From NCBI GenBank assembly GCA_030272155.1, contig CP126192.1, positions 3,258,501-3,322,500 of the forward strand: DNA of 64,000 nt. Reading direction: 5' to 3'. Both the position numbers and the translations under genes were made by a program. Numbering within the stretch: position 1 is the first letter of the stretch; each line of letters begins with the position of its first letter. Below, in pieces: positions 1 to 11,703 of this stretch. The notes under the pieces are model-generated. The model saw only the letters and a list, made by a program, of their open reading frames with translations, did not search any database and had not been told where the DNA came from. Source of the stretch: Tetradesmus obliquus (Eukaryota; Chlorophyta; Chlorophyceae; Sphaeropleales; Scenedesmaceae).

Positions 1-78
1 AGCTCCGCTCAATGCCAATCACACATGCACTACAACAGCACACAAGGTAACAGCGGCACTACACAAGTGGCAACGCTA

Positions 79-332
79 GTGCACTCACTACATGCCTCGC
101 GTGTGCATTGTGCACTCACTACATGCCTCGCGTGTGCATTGTGCACTCACTACATGGCTCGCGTGTGCATTGCGCACTCACTACATGCCTCGCGTGTGCA
201 TTGTGCACTCACTACATGCCTCGCGTGTGCATTGTGCACTCACTACATGCCTCGCGTGTGCATTGTGCACTCACTACATGCCTCGCGTGTGCATTGTGCA
301 CTCACTACATGCCTCGCGTGTGCATTGTGCGG
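79..332. repeat. 31-bp minisatellite, about 8 copies
   Basis: About eight head-to-tail copies of a 31-bp unit that begins GTGCACTCACTACATG and ends GTGTGCATT. The copy starting near 141 carries a few substitutions; the others are almost identical. Because 31 is not a multiple of three and the unit lacks stops in several frames, overlapping open frames appear across it, but these are artefacts of the repeat. The rest of bases 1-466 shows no supported gene. Confidence 0.95.
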
Positions 333-466
333 CAACCAGCATGCACGTGCGCCTGCAGGCACCCCTGACCAATGCTGTGCCTGAAAGGCACAGGGCGCGG
401 CGCCTGGTTCAAAATGACAGCAGCAACAGCAGCAGCTGCTGCTGGCAGGTGGTTGCCCATGCTGGC

Positions 467-2347
467 TCAGCATGCAAACAGCCACCAGGATCCAGCCGAT
501 GCCTCGCCTGCTGCTGCGCTGCCGCCCGACCACCATGGCCCTGCTGCTGCATCCGCTGCTGCCACTGCTGCTGCTGACGTGCACGCACCGTCAGGGCAGG
601 GCGGGTAGTACACATCCATGAGCGTCAGCGGCAGCAGCTGCGGCAGCAGCTGCAGCACCAGCAGCTTGCTGCAGAACAGTGCGGCCTGGCACACCAGGCC
701 CAGCACCATCAGGTGCAGCGCCACACTGGTGCCCTTGTCCCAGGCAGAGCTGAAGGGGTCCAGCAGCGACGCAGCAGGGCAGCAGGAGTGCATGGCGGCC
801 AGCTGCTGCGCCCGCACCGTGACGCCGCCGACAGTCACGGCCTCACGGTGTGAGTTGGCGGCCTCCTGCAAGCGCTGCCGCAGCCACAGGCGCAGCTGCG
901 CCCACAGGCTGACGTAGGTCGCGTACACCAGCAGCGCGGCTGTGGTGAGGTGCAGCGTGGCCAAGGCTAGCAGCATCTCCGCGGAGCGGCCGGCCAGGCT
1001 GGCGTGCTGCGGCACGTGCAGCGGCACGTGCAGCGGCAGCGCGGGCTGCAGCATCGCCGCCCAGCTGCTGTTCAGCGCCGCCGCTGCTGCGAGGTACTGT
1101 GTGCTGCTGCCAAATCGGATGAGCTCTGCGCACACAATGACACACAAGCAGCACCAGCAGCTGAGGCAGAAGTACAGCGAGCCTTACTTGCAGTGTTGCG
1201 GCAGCTAGGTCAGCGCCCCAGCTGGCACAGCGACCGATTCCCCACCTTGGAGGACCATGGAACACGTGGTGCAGTCGATGCAGGAAGCATCCTGAGCACG
1301 CTGCCATCACTTCAATGCACATCCCCCTTTGCCACCAGCTGCACGCAGCTGAGAGTGTCAGCAGCTGTGGCCTCAACCCTGCCTGCGGCTCTGCTCCTGC
1401 CCTGCCACCAGCCCTTGCATCAATCCGCGCTGCGCCGCACCACACCATGTCACTCACCCTGCGCGCCGCGCCCTGCCAGCAGGCAGGCCGCCCTGAAGCC
1501 CACCGCTGCCACCTGCAGCCCAAGCCCCGGGCAGCACGCCGCCTCCAGCACAGCGTTGAAGATGTGCGGGAACAGCAGCAGCCGCGTCAGCAGCGCCAGC
1601 TGCGGAGACTCAAAGGGCGTGGCCGCGTAGATCTGGTCGCGCAGCTGGCTGCTGCTGTGGGCTGAGGCCAGCGCCATGGCCAGGCGCAGCAGCGTGACCA
1701 GCGCCACGCGGCACTGCTTGTAGGCTGCGGGTGACTGCAGCGCGGCCAGCCACAGCAGGCACACCACCCAGCCCTGCGGCGCGGCACAGCACATATGGCA
1801 GCAGATGCGAGGGTGCGGCACACGATGGGCGCAAGGGGCGAATCGAGGCTTTGCACAGGGGTGATGCAGCATGCCTCGACGCTGCAATGGACGTCTGCGG
1901 CTGCAGCTGAGTTCAGAGCAGCTGTCAGCTACACAAGACGTGCTGTGCCGGCACGTCAATGTATGCTGCGCTGCACGCAGTGTTCGAATGCTGGATTCAA
2001 GATACTTGGATTGATGCAGCGAGCACGCGCAACGCCGGAGATGGCTGCCAATGCTGAGGCAGCCGCTTGCTGTGCCACCACTGTGCGCTAGCGCATAACA
2101 TTGACAATGGCGGGCCGCGGGGTGCAGCTGCGGCCTGGCTGACTTTCCCAAGCTGACATTGTGCGCTTCGACAGCTGCTAGCAGCTGTTGGCTCTGCTCA
2201 CCGGCCCAAATGCCTCCAGCGTCCGCTGGAAGCCCAGCTTTGTGCAGCCATCCAGGCCCAGCACCAGCAGCCTGAGGCACTCCACCATGGCCACCTGCAC
2301 ACGCCAACAGCAGGCTGCGTGAGTACCGTGAGTCATCTTCAACAGCA

Positions 2348-2394
<47 letters not shown>

Positions 2395-2671
2395 GGTCAC
2401 AGTGGATGTTCTGTACCACCAAAAGCAGCTTCTGGCCAGCATCCATGTTGTCATTTGAATACTTTGACAGAGCAAGGTGACCAGCTCTTACCTGCTGGTC
2501 CCAGTGCAGGTGGTCTCCCATGCTTGTGCGGAAGTAAGCTGCTTGCAGGCTGGGGGGCGAGAACTGCAGGCATGGCCCTATGCTTGGCTGCCGCAGCGCG
2601 TCCTTCACTTTATAAGCTTTGGCCGACTCAAGCTTGTCCGATTTGTGCTTTTCAGGCCAGTATTCACCCAT
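467..2671 (-). CDS. Multi-pass membrane protein of unknown function, 4 exons
   Basis: Four exons read on the minus strand: 2671-2492, 2294-2202, 1773-1458 and 1182-467. They keep frame and give about 434 residues. Exon 1 starts with MGEYWPEKHKSDKLES and ends at a GTAAGA donor; it is hydrophilic and probably cytosolic. Exons 3 and 4 hold roughly six hydrophobic stretches, such as VVCLLWLAALQS, LLTRLLLFPHIF and VALHLMVLGLVCQAALF, so the product is most likely an integral membrane protein. I do not recognise the family. The exon 4 acceptor (AAG) is weak and was chosen because it keeps frame and opens a hydrophobic segment. The end is uncertain: a GTGCGT donor near 606 could splice out the Ala/Ser/Trp-rich tail that otherwise runs to the stop at 467. 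It is divergent from the glycoprotein gene at 4521. Confidence 0.6.
2342..2392. repeat. (AGC)n triplet tract in intron 1 of the membrane-protein gene
   Basis: About 17 AGC units on the plus strand, hence GCT/CTG on the sense strand of the minus-strand gene. The tract lies in intron 1, about 50 bp upstream of the acceptor at 2295. It gives spurious poly-Ala and poly-Cys frames. Confidence 0.9.
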
Positions 2672-4520
2672 GTTTGCCTGTGCCTACCCACGACCTCGGC
2701 CTCATCTGATTACACCGCAACTAGTCCTCGACACGGCGCTTACGGCTTACTCTATTTTCAAGTGTTCGATGCAGGTATTGGAACGTGCTCATGGCGTCTC
2801 ACACTGAAGACTAAGAAAACCTCCCGGTTGATCTTTTAGCCCTGTGGCACCAATCGCTGTCAGTGCAAACTTGAACGGCAGCTGGTAATCAACCAGACAC
2901 TGTGGATTGCCACCGTACGTCGGTGGTCGTCCACCAGGCTTCCCCAAAAATTGTGTGACACAAAGCACTGCCGGTTACTGATCACTCAGGACCACGCAAG
3001 ATCGAGATGTGCTGACTCAAACCCAAAACATTGAAAAGCGTGTTGCTCTCGAAGGGCAACGCTAAAACTGTGTGGATCGTACATAGACTTCACTCCCAAT
3101 GCAACTCGCGCCCTGCAACCAAGGCATCGAAGCTTCCTGCGTGCTGAACAGTTAACGTTTCTTCTACTAGCATAAGCTATGAGATCAACTGACAGACACA
3201 ATGCACGCAAGCTGCGGGCAGACAGTAACGCCACTGCATGTGTTGGCGCTTGATGCAGCAGCATCAAGCACCAAACCCTGTACGGATCACATCTGACATG
3301 AAAAAGACAATATATTGTCAGCTTTCGTGCTGCTTCTGAGGCCCCCAACTCCCTGTAGCAAGCTTGCCACTGATCTCTGCTGTCACAGCACTGTGGTGCT
3401 CACCACAGCTGCAGGTGGCAGTATGTGACCAGGCTGCTTGGGGCACTCGTCACCAAATAGTAAAGCACGCCAGCGTGTAACGTGGGACTACGCGAAGATG
3501 GATCAGTGGTTGATTTGGCGTGCCTTGTCATGCCTGAAAGGAAGTACTTGAGGGCGCTGTTCAAAACAGTGCTGCTGACTCAGAATCAGATTCTGTTGTG
3601 GCAACGCATGATGCATTGCTGCACGTTTAAGTATATGTGTGCACCACTGGCTGCGTAGCAGCAGCAGACAACTATCATAGCAGCCAACAGCTGTTTGCGA
3701 CGCATTGGTGCACTCATCATTGGATAATGATGGCCAGTACTGGCCATGCACTAGTGCAACTGCCCATAATTGCGGAAGCCACATGTGGGTGAATGTACAT
3801 AGGCCTGGGATGTGTGACCTGCGCAGGTAGTGCATCATGGTGGCAACCCATTTTACGTATGCCCCTGGCCACTCAGGTTCCGCTCCAATTTCCATGGCTC
3901 CCAGCTGATCATGATCTACAACAATACTGCGACTAATGCCAATGCGCGCCGCAAGCACATGTGCAGGACAGCACTTGACCTGCATGCAAGTCTGCCGATA
4001 TTATTGCAGAATGGTTGCGCATCGACTGCAGTTCATGCCCCTTGTCACTTGTTGGTGCCTTGTGAATCGGCCTGTATTCTGTGACTGTTGTTGCAGCAAC
4101 CATGGCCATGGCCACACCAACTGCTGTTGTTGCAACTGACAGCTGCAGGAACACCATACAGAACACGTATCGACAGGCAGGATCGCACGCACGTAGGACC
4201 CAAAGGCCTCTGCAGGAACAGTGACCTGCGGGCGTGCAAAGAGTGCATCGCTGATGGTCGTACATCGTGACCCGCGCCCGACAATCCGACCTACGCTCAG
4301 GTGCTTCGGCGGCCTATTGCTGCATCATCCTTGGACATGGCAGTTGCGATGATGCCGATCATTATGAATGGAATAAACTCTTTGCGCGCGAGTTTGCAGA
4401 TCTGAGCGAGCAAGGGACCCATGATATCAGTGGTCATCAGGCTGTATCTCTAGAGGCAGATCTGCCATCAGCTACCTCATCCTGTCCATCCGAATCACCG
4501 ACCTGCACTCGACAGCTGCA
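2672..4520. other. Intergenic region between divergent genes
   Basis: About 1.8 kb between the start of the minus-strand membrane protein and the start of the first glycoprotein gene. Open frames here (for example 3503-3985 minus) show no recognisable domain, no signal peptide and no splice-consistent partner. It presumably contains two promoters, but I cannot point to a specific element. Confidence 0.6.
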
Positions 4521-6755
4521 ATGGGTCGGCTATCCTGGTGCATGCTGATCTCGCTGCTGGTGGCTCACTGTGCACATGCTCAGCTAAGCAGGAGCCTGCT
4601 GCAGGGCGCTGCAGGTAACCTTCAAAAACATTGGATGGCACGTATGCATGTGCAGCTGCTGCTGCTGCTGGTGCTGCTGCTGCTGCTGCTGCTGCTGGGC
4701 TTGATCATGACTAGGACACAATCACGCACTGGCATGTACTGGTCATGCAGGTGCTGCTGGTGCCAACACCACCGCTGCTGGTGCCAACACTACTGCTGCT
4801 GGTGCCGACACCACCGCTGCTGGTGCCAACACCACCGCTGCGGGTGCAGACACCACTGCTGCTGGTGTCAACACCACCGCTGCGGGCGCCAACACAACTG
4901 CTGCTGGTGCCAACACCACTGCTGCGGGTGCCAATGCCACTCAAGAGCCTAGCCCAGCGGGAGGTGCTGCTGGAGCAAGCCCAGTAGCTACTGGCAATGC
5001 CAGCAATGCAAACGTGACAGTGCAGTTCAACAACAGCGCCAACCAGGTCTGCGCAGCGAATGCAGATAGTTGGGGCCTGCCAAACCTGCGCGCCTGGCAC
5101 GTCAGCAGGTGGCAGCTTGCGTGTATGTGCAGCTGCTGAGCGGGAGGAACAATGCAGCAAATGCTCCTGCAGGACTTGCACAGCATGCTCCAGCTGCCAC
5201 CACCTGCTAATGTGCCAGGACACTGTGGCAACCAAGCATCTTGGCAGACAGAAGTATTACAGTGAGGGAGAGCCGCATTTTATGACAGGGATGCTGCTCG
5301 CATCTATGTCTACCCAACGCCCTGCCTAACCTGCCCCCTGCTGCCCTGTGCCCTCTCCTGCTCTTCCTCTCCCCCCTCCCATCCCACACACACACCAGAT
5401 CAGCTTCCGTGAGCCTGACATCATCATCGCCCTGGCACGCCACGTGTTCCACGTGCCGCCCTCCCAGGTGCGCTGCTGCTGCCGCTGCACAGTGCGCAAT
5501 GCACAATGCATCTACATTGCGGCAAGCGAGCATTCTGCTACGGTCGGAGCTTTGAATGAAAGAGGATCTACAAGAAATGGCACTGCTGGTGGCAGGTGTA
5601 TGGTGTGCCTGTGTGCAGCTGACGCATGAACACCACCGGCTAGCAGAGCTTGACGCTGTGCCGCTGATGCATCAAAGTGCTGATGCATTCCCGTGCAGTG
5701 TTGCTCTCTCTGAACAAGCCGCCGCATCAGTTGCAGCTGCGGCAGAATGCGTGTGTGTGCAACCAGCCCAGTACTACACTAGCGGATAGCATCTGCCAGG
5801 CAGTGTGTGCTGCCGCTAGCAGACGCCGCTGCCTGCTGGCTGCAAGCATACAGAACATGGTTGCGTTCATAAGTATAATCCTAGTTGTGCTGTTTTCCCT
5901 GAACACGCTACGCCTTTGATGTTGCCAGCCGCACATTGTGCTGCTGCTTGCTGACACGGCTGCTGCACCTTCGCGCGCTGCCCTGTGCTTGTTTAGGTGT
6001 CGATTGTGGCCTCCAACGAAACCTCTCCCAACACAACCACTGTCACCTACACAGCCCGCGGGCCGACAGACAACGGGCAGCCACCGCTTGCCAACTGCCA
6101 GAGCAACCTGCCTGCCCTACTGGCCTCTCCTGGCAGTGTTGCTGGCAATGCAACAGCTGGGGGCAATGCAACAGCAGGCGGCAATGCTACTGCTGGCAGC
6201 AATGCTACTGCTGGCATCGGTGCCATTGGCGGCAATGAAACGGCTGGCAGCAACGCCACTGCAGGGGGCAACACAACTGCTGTTGAGGGTGGGGCTGCGG
6301 CTGGCAACACCACCGGGCCTGCTGGCCTGGCCAGCAGTGCCACCACTGCGGCAGGCGGCAGCGCTGGCAACGCTACTGGCGCAGGCAGCAACAGCAGCAC
6401 CACCCTTGGCGGCCTGGGTGGCAACACCACAGGCGCTGGCGGCATTGGTAACAACGCATCAAGCGCGCTGGGGGCTGCAGGCAGCAACATCACCAGCACG
6501 CTTGGTGCTGCCGGCAACGCCACAGGTGCTGCTGGCCCTGGCACCTTGCGCAAGCTGGCGCAGGCTGATGCTGGCAACGCAACAGCACCCGCAAACACCA
6601 CTGAGGAGCGCGGCAGCCTGAGGCCACCTGCGGGTGGCCTGGGCGCATTGGTGGGTGGCGGTGCTGGTGGTGGTGCTGGCGGTGCTGGCGGTCGCGGCAA
6701 CAACACTTGGTGGCCAGGGCAGAGCATCAAGGTGGCAAACGCAAGCTGTGCTTGA
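4521..6755 (+). CDS. Secreted sequon-rich glycoprotein, copy 1 (4 exons)
   Basis: Exons 4521-4614, 4751-5046, 5399-5467 and 5997-6755 keep frame and encode about 405 residues. The first residues (MGRLSWCMLISLLVAHC, then AHAQ) form a clear signal peptide. Exon 2 carries eight GANTTAA-type heptads. Exons 2-4 then encode a short ordered segment: VTVQF, an amphipathic FREPDIIIALARHVF helix, VPPSQVSIVAS and TVTYTARG, which looks like a small alpha/beta unit. Exon 4 continues with GNATAG-type repeats and many N-x-T/S sites, and ends in NASCA. The product is probably a heavily N-glycosylated wall or matrix protein; the family is not recognised. A paralogue with identical intron positions follows 4.1 kb downstream. 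The start is supported by the signal peptide and by the same AGCTGCA context before the ATG in both copies. Confidence 0.85.
4759..4926 (+). repeat. 21-bp coding repeat encoding (G-A-N/D-T-T-A-A)8
   Basis: Eight in-frame copies of a 21-bp unit in exon 2 of glycoprotein copy 1. Six units carry the sequon N-T-T and two carry D-T-T instead, which removes the N-glycosylation site. The second gene copy has only a single N-N-T-Q-A-A-G remnant at this position, so the array expanded or contracted after duplication. Confidence 0.93.
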
Positions 6756-8640
6756 GTCTGGCATCTGCTGCACACTGTAGTACAGCATGAGGAGGTGATA
6801 GTTATAGTGTTATGCATGCCTGTTGCTAACTATGCAACAGTTTGCAACCTTTGAGTTGCAGCTAGTGCTTACATCACGTTTTGACTGTTTAGCTGCATGG
6901 GTGGAGTGGTGCAGTCACGTCTCCTGGCAGCCTTGCCAGGCAGAATAATGATTGAGCAGGTGCGCAGACGAAGATGATGCCATAATGTGGTTCCAAATGC
7001 GTATGTGGTCGACCATGCTTATGATGTATGGGGTTCTGGCTTTGGCATTCAGCCGGTTGTGTTTTCACAGTGGACAGTGGTGCATGTGGTGAGGCAACAA
7101 AAAGCCTTGAAGGCCGTATGCATTGCACTTTGTGAACATTGTTGCCCATATTGCACAGCTCGCAGTGGCACAGAAGCATGGTATACATAGAAGGTTTACA
7201 GGCGTTTGGCAGGCATGGAGCATTTAGCAGCGCGGTGGCCACCAGCGCTACATCGGCTCTGCTGAGCATGGGCCATTGCATTGTTTGTAGTCAGGCAGGC
7301 ACGGCACTCACAGCTGGCGATAGCTGCATGGGTGTAGCCCCTGTGCTGCCTGCGGCACGCCAACGTGACTGTATGCAGAACTGCATTCAGCTGTATGCAT
7401 GCTGATCGAAGATAGATCAAGCCATGTGTCCTTTTCTGTCCAACAAGCGTGTCATTGGCTCGCCTCTGGGCAAGGGTACCCTGGTGCGTTTGTAAAATGT
7501 GAGCTGTGCATGCCCAATCCACACGCGTTGATTGCGCTGCACCTTCGTCTGCATTCAACAGCAGTGTTCCATGTGTAACTGTTGCTTGTAACTGGCTGCA
7601 GTAGCATTTGTACGCGAGGACAATAATGCTGGCATCAGGTTGTGGCAGCTGTGAGGCAGTCGTTGTCGCTGTGGGGTAATCCACGTGCAGGCAGTGGGCA
7701 ATGCTGTGTCCCAAGAATTCATCCAACCAAGCAGCGCATGCACCTGGCACATTCAGCCAACGTGTTTGCAAGCGTGCTGTGTTGGCGCAAGTAGGATTCC
7801 GCGCGCTCCTGGTAAGATAAGAAAACCGTGCTGTGTTGGCAGTGCTGACATGTCCGGGGGTGGTAGGCGTGGCAGATACCATGCAAGCAGCGCTGCTAGC
7901 AAGGCTATTCAGCGCGCGCGGGCTGGCCAGCATGTTATTGCAACTTTACGATGCACAACGGCGCAAAGTTACAGCAGCTTGCTGCTTGGCATGAGGTAGA
8001 TGACAATAGAGCAGAGCAGCCTGCGCAGGCTGACCTGGCATGCCAGCTGGAACAGGGTCTTGATATACTGTACCCTGAATGAAGAGGCGGATCACTAAGC
8101 AACACGCGAGCAGCTCATACACGTGCCAGTTGTACTGCGTGTCAATCTGTGGTAGGTTGCAACAGCAGCGATCTTGATGCTCGCGATCGACAGCAGCTGC
8201 AGCCCTGCAGCTGTACAACGTTGTTGACATGAGGTCGACCGGCAAGATGCCCAGGTCGCACGTACTCTGGCAGCAATCAGCCTTACGCACACATAATCAG
8301 ATATTTGTAAGTGTCAGTATGGCTCTACAGTATGGCTGTGCCGATGGTCGCACTTCAAGGTGCCGACCACCACGCTCAGCCAGTACACCGGTGTTCAACC
8401 GGTGTTCAACCAAACTACCAGTATACAACCGGCGAGCTGTTGTTGGACAATTTTTGGACAACTTCGAAACAACCAACAGTGATCTGTGCACTTATCAGCC
8501 CCTGTGTGCGCACGGAGGCTCGATCATAGAACGCAGGGGACGCTTGCAGCTGTTATGCCGGGCCCTTGTCTGCTGCGGATTTTGCCATCCCCAGCTGCAT
8601 ACCCTGTTCACCTGTCCTGACGACACACTGTACAGCTGCA
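6756..8640. other. Spacer between the tandem glycoprotein genes
   Basis: About 1.9 kb with no supported gene. A 245-codon minus-strand frame (7196-7933) has no recognisable motif and probably arises by chance. The 3' flank of copy 1 near 6940 (GCAGAATAATGATTGAGCAG) resembles the flank of copy 2 near 10590-10620, so the duplicated block extends past the stop codon. Around 8388-8411 there is a small direct repeat of ACCGGTGTTCA upstream of copy 2. Confidence 0.6.
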
Positions 8641-10415
8641 ATGTGTCGGCTATCTTGCCTTATGCTGATCTTGCTGCTGGTGGCTGGCTGTACGCATGCT
8701 CAGCGCAGGAGCATGCTGCAGGGCGGTGCAGGTGACATTGGATAACACGCAATGCATGTGCAGCAGCAGCTGCCTGGGTTGATTGCCATTTCAAAAGCAT
8801 GCAACCAAACTCCTGCATGCGCTGCTCATCCCTGCAGGTGCTGTGGTTGCTAACAACACCCAAGCGGCAGGTCCAAAGGGGGATGCTGCAGGGGCAAGCC
8901 CAGCTGCTGCTGGCAACGCCACCGCCAACGTGACGGTGCAGTTTGCCAACAACTTCAATCAGGTCTGTATGCGCATGGCAAAGTCTCGAGTTTACAGAAT
9001 GTGCCACTGCTTGTTGCACATCCGTGGATGGCAGCTGCAGCTCTTCAGCACTGCCAGCCATGCTTATGCCCTTACAGCATGCACGGTGTGAGCAGTGATG
9101 CACTGAAGGGTAGGACTCCCAGCAAGACATGTACAGAGGTGTCTCGCTTCCTAGAAGCCTTCTGCAGGCAGCACTGATGCTGCCAGCGTCTTCCTCAGAT
9201 TCCCTGGATCCTTCTGGATGAAGGGGTTGCTTCCAGTTCACCAACCAGCTGCCTGCTCCCCCTGCCCGCCTGCTCTCCTCTCACCCCCTAGCTGTGGTTC
9301 CGCGAGTCAGACATCAGAGTGGCCCTGGCACGAATTGTGTTCCATGTGCCTCCCTCCCAGGTGCGCTGCTGCGCAGTGCAGGCGCATTGCGGCCAATATA
9401 GCACCACAAAAGTGTTGCATGAGCATAAGTGGTAGCAGCGGTAGCCGGCAGCTGCTGGGCGTCCTGAGCGCATGGCACAGCATTGATAGCAGCCACAATC
9501 CCACACCTGCTGCACAGTTATGACCGCTTTGGGCCTTTGCAACAGCCAAAACTATGTCTAACATGCTGTGCTGCTGCTTGCTGGCACGGCTGTGTGTCTG
9601 CACCACCGGCCTGCACCCCCTGCACTTGTCAGGTCAGCATTGTGGCTGTCAACCGGACGGTAATCCGGACTCTGCGCGGCACAAAGTATACCACACAACA
9701 AGCCAACACAACCACTATCATCTACCAAGCCCGCGGACCGACAGACAATGGACAGTCGCTGCTGGCCAACTGCCAGAGCAACCTGCCTGCCCTGCTGGCC
9801 TCTCCTGGCAGTGCTGCTGGCAATGCAACAGCTGGGGGCAATGCAACAGCAGGCGGCAATGCTACTGCTGGCAGCAATGCTACTGCTGGCGGCACTGCAA
9901 CACCTGCCAGAAATGCAACAGCTGGCAGCAACACCAGAGCAGGTCGCAATGCCACAACGGTCACGAGTGGGGCTGCAGCCCGCAACACCACCGCAGTTGG
10001 TGGGACCAGCTTTTGGGAAGTGTGGCCAGCCACCGTTGTAACAGTCATCGGTGATGGCGACACTGCTAGCGCAGGTGGCACGGGCAGTAATGCAGGCAGC
10101 AACATCTCTGCTGCCAGCAACGCCACCGATGCTGCTGCAGCGCCAGCTGGGCCTGGCTCACTGCGCAAGCTGGTGCAAGCTGCTGCTGAGGCTTCCTCAG
10201 CACCTGCCAATGCCACTGAGGGGCGCGGCAGCCTCAGTCCCTCCGCAGGTGGCCCGGGCGCATCGGTCGGCAGCGACACTGGCAGCGGCCTGGGCGCATT
10301 GATTACTGGTGGGCGAGCTGATGGTGGGGGCCAGGATGACATCGATGCAGCCCAGCGCCGCGACCGCTGGATGCCAGGGCGCTTGATCAAGGTGACGAAT
10401 GCAAGCTGCACTTGA
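8641..10415 (+). CDS. Secreted sequon-rich glycoprotein, copy 2 (4 exons)
   Basis: Exons 8641-8731, 8838-8962, 9292-9360 and 9633-10415 keep frame and give about 355 residues. The signal peptide is MCRLSCLMLILLLVAGC followed by THAQ. The order matches copy 1: exon 3 is exactly 69 bp in both and encodes WFRESDIRVALARIVFHVPPSQ here. The stretches QARGPTDNGQ and ANCQSNLPALLASPGSAAGN are nearly identical to copy 1. Exon 4 has the same GNATAGG repeats, then diverges and contains a hydrophobic patch (FWEVWPATVVTVIG) absent from copy 1. The end, IKVTNASCT, matches IKVANASCA. This copy lacks the heptad array in exon 2. The role is unknown; extracellular and N-glycosylated by inference. Confidence 0.85.
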
Positions 10416-11703
10416 GGTCTGCTGCGGCTGAGCGCTGCAACTCTGAAGGGCACCGAGAAGTGTTGTGCATGCTTGCTGCTGGCATGCCTCGGGTTGCGGC
10501 ACAATATGGTGTGCCAGCAAGAGCTTACTATGTTGTGAATGCACAGCAGGGCAGGAGGTGCACGTGCTGCTCCTAGCCTTCTTGCGGCGCAGAATAATCG
10601 CAGAATAATCAGCCGGCAGGTGCACAAGACACCACCACCAAGGAGGCGTTGGGCATGCACGTGTGCCTGTGCACGCCCGCATGTCATCCGCAAGCCAGCT
10701 GTTGGTGTATCTCAGGTTGTTTGAATATTTTGATCAGCCATAGGTGGCCATTTACATGCACTGCCCTCCCATTGTACAGCATGTTGCATAACTGGATGTG
10801 GCACCGAAGCAGGCAGAGGGTTGAAGGTGGCAAGTGCAAGCCATACAGTTACAAGAAGTATCTGTCCAGTCATGGGTGCTGTGTTCCAGGGAGTTGTTGA
10901 TGCAGTAGATGTTGAGCATCAGCAATCGTTACGGTAGGCATGCTCTGAGCACATGCTGCAGACTTATTAGAGGGCTGTGTCACAAGTCCTGCAAACTGCC
11001 CAGCAGATGTACAAATGGCAACAGCACATGTGGGGCAAGTGTAACAGCAGTGCTGTGCATCTGTTGCCGTGCACAAGTTGCAGGAATATAGTTCTTTGTA
11101 CAGCTTGTCAGTGAGCAAATTACAAACACTGCCTTGGTTCAGTCTAGGGCAGCGCAGTGTCGTCAATACATACCTACATTCGTTCTTACACATACCAGGG
11201 TGGCACATCACAGCTGTGCCTGCCAGCATGCCCAGAGGTATCACTCACCACACTAGCAGCTTCGTTTGTGCTGGCAAGCCTTGAGAAAGCCACCTTGTCT
11301 AGCCGTATCCGTGCCAAGCCGACGTGGTTCGTTTCAGCATGAGCTGGGGTGGCAAGATCATTGCCTGTCACAATACAGTCACAGGCCGCCTGCCAGGCTC
11401 TGGGCTTCCAGGGACAGCTTGCAGCTGATACTATAGCCTCTTCCTTGGGGTATCACAAAGCCATCCTTTTTTCCAAAAAAAAAGCGGGTACGGCTGCGGG
11501 AAACACAAATGCGAACTGTCTGGTCGGAGGGTGACAGTATGTCACTACTGCAGGGCACGGTTTGGCGCCATTCGCCTACCTTCTGAAGGCCGAACGCTAC
11601 CGCAGCTGCAACAATGTTACTGTAAACCAAACGGGTTGAATGACTGAAATCAGCGTAAATTTTAGTGCGCCAATGAGCAATTCTGAGTAGTGCAAGAGGA
11701 AAG
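10416..11703. other. Intergenic region
   Basis: No supported gene. It presumably holds the 3' end of glycoprotein copy 2 and the promoter of the helicase gene. A minus-strand frame at 11379-11852 (157 codons) has no recognisable features and overlaps the helicase first exon, so it was not called. An A9 run lies near 11474. Confidence 0.55.

Noticed and set aside
25..577. Three overlapping plus-strand open frames rich in H, T, C and M
   Set aside because: They arise because a 31-bp repeat cycles through all frames; no gene-like composition or splice signals.
7196..7933. 245-codon minus-strand frame between the glycoprotein genes
   Set aside because: No motif, no signal peptide, composition unlike the neighbouring genes; probably chance.
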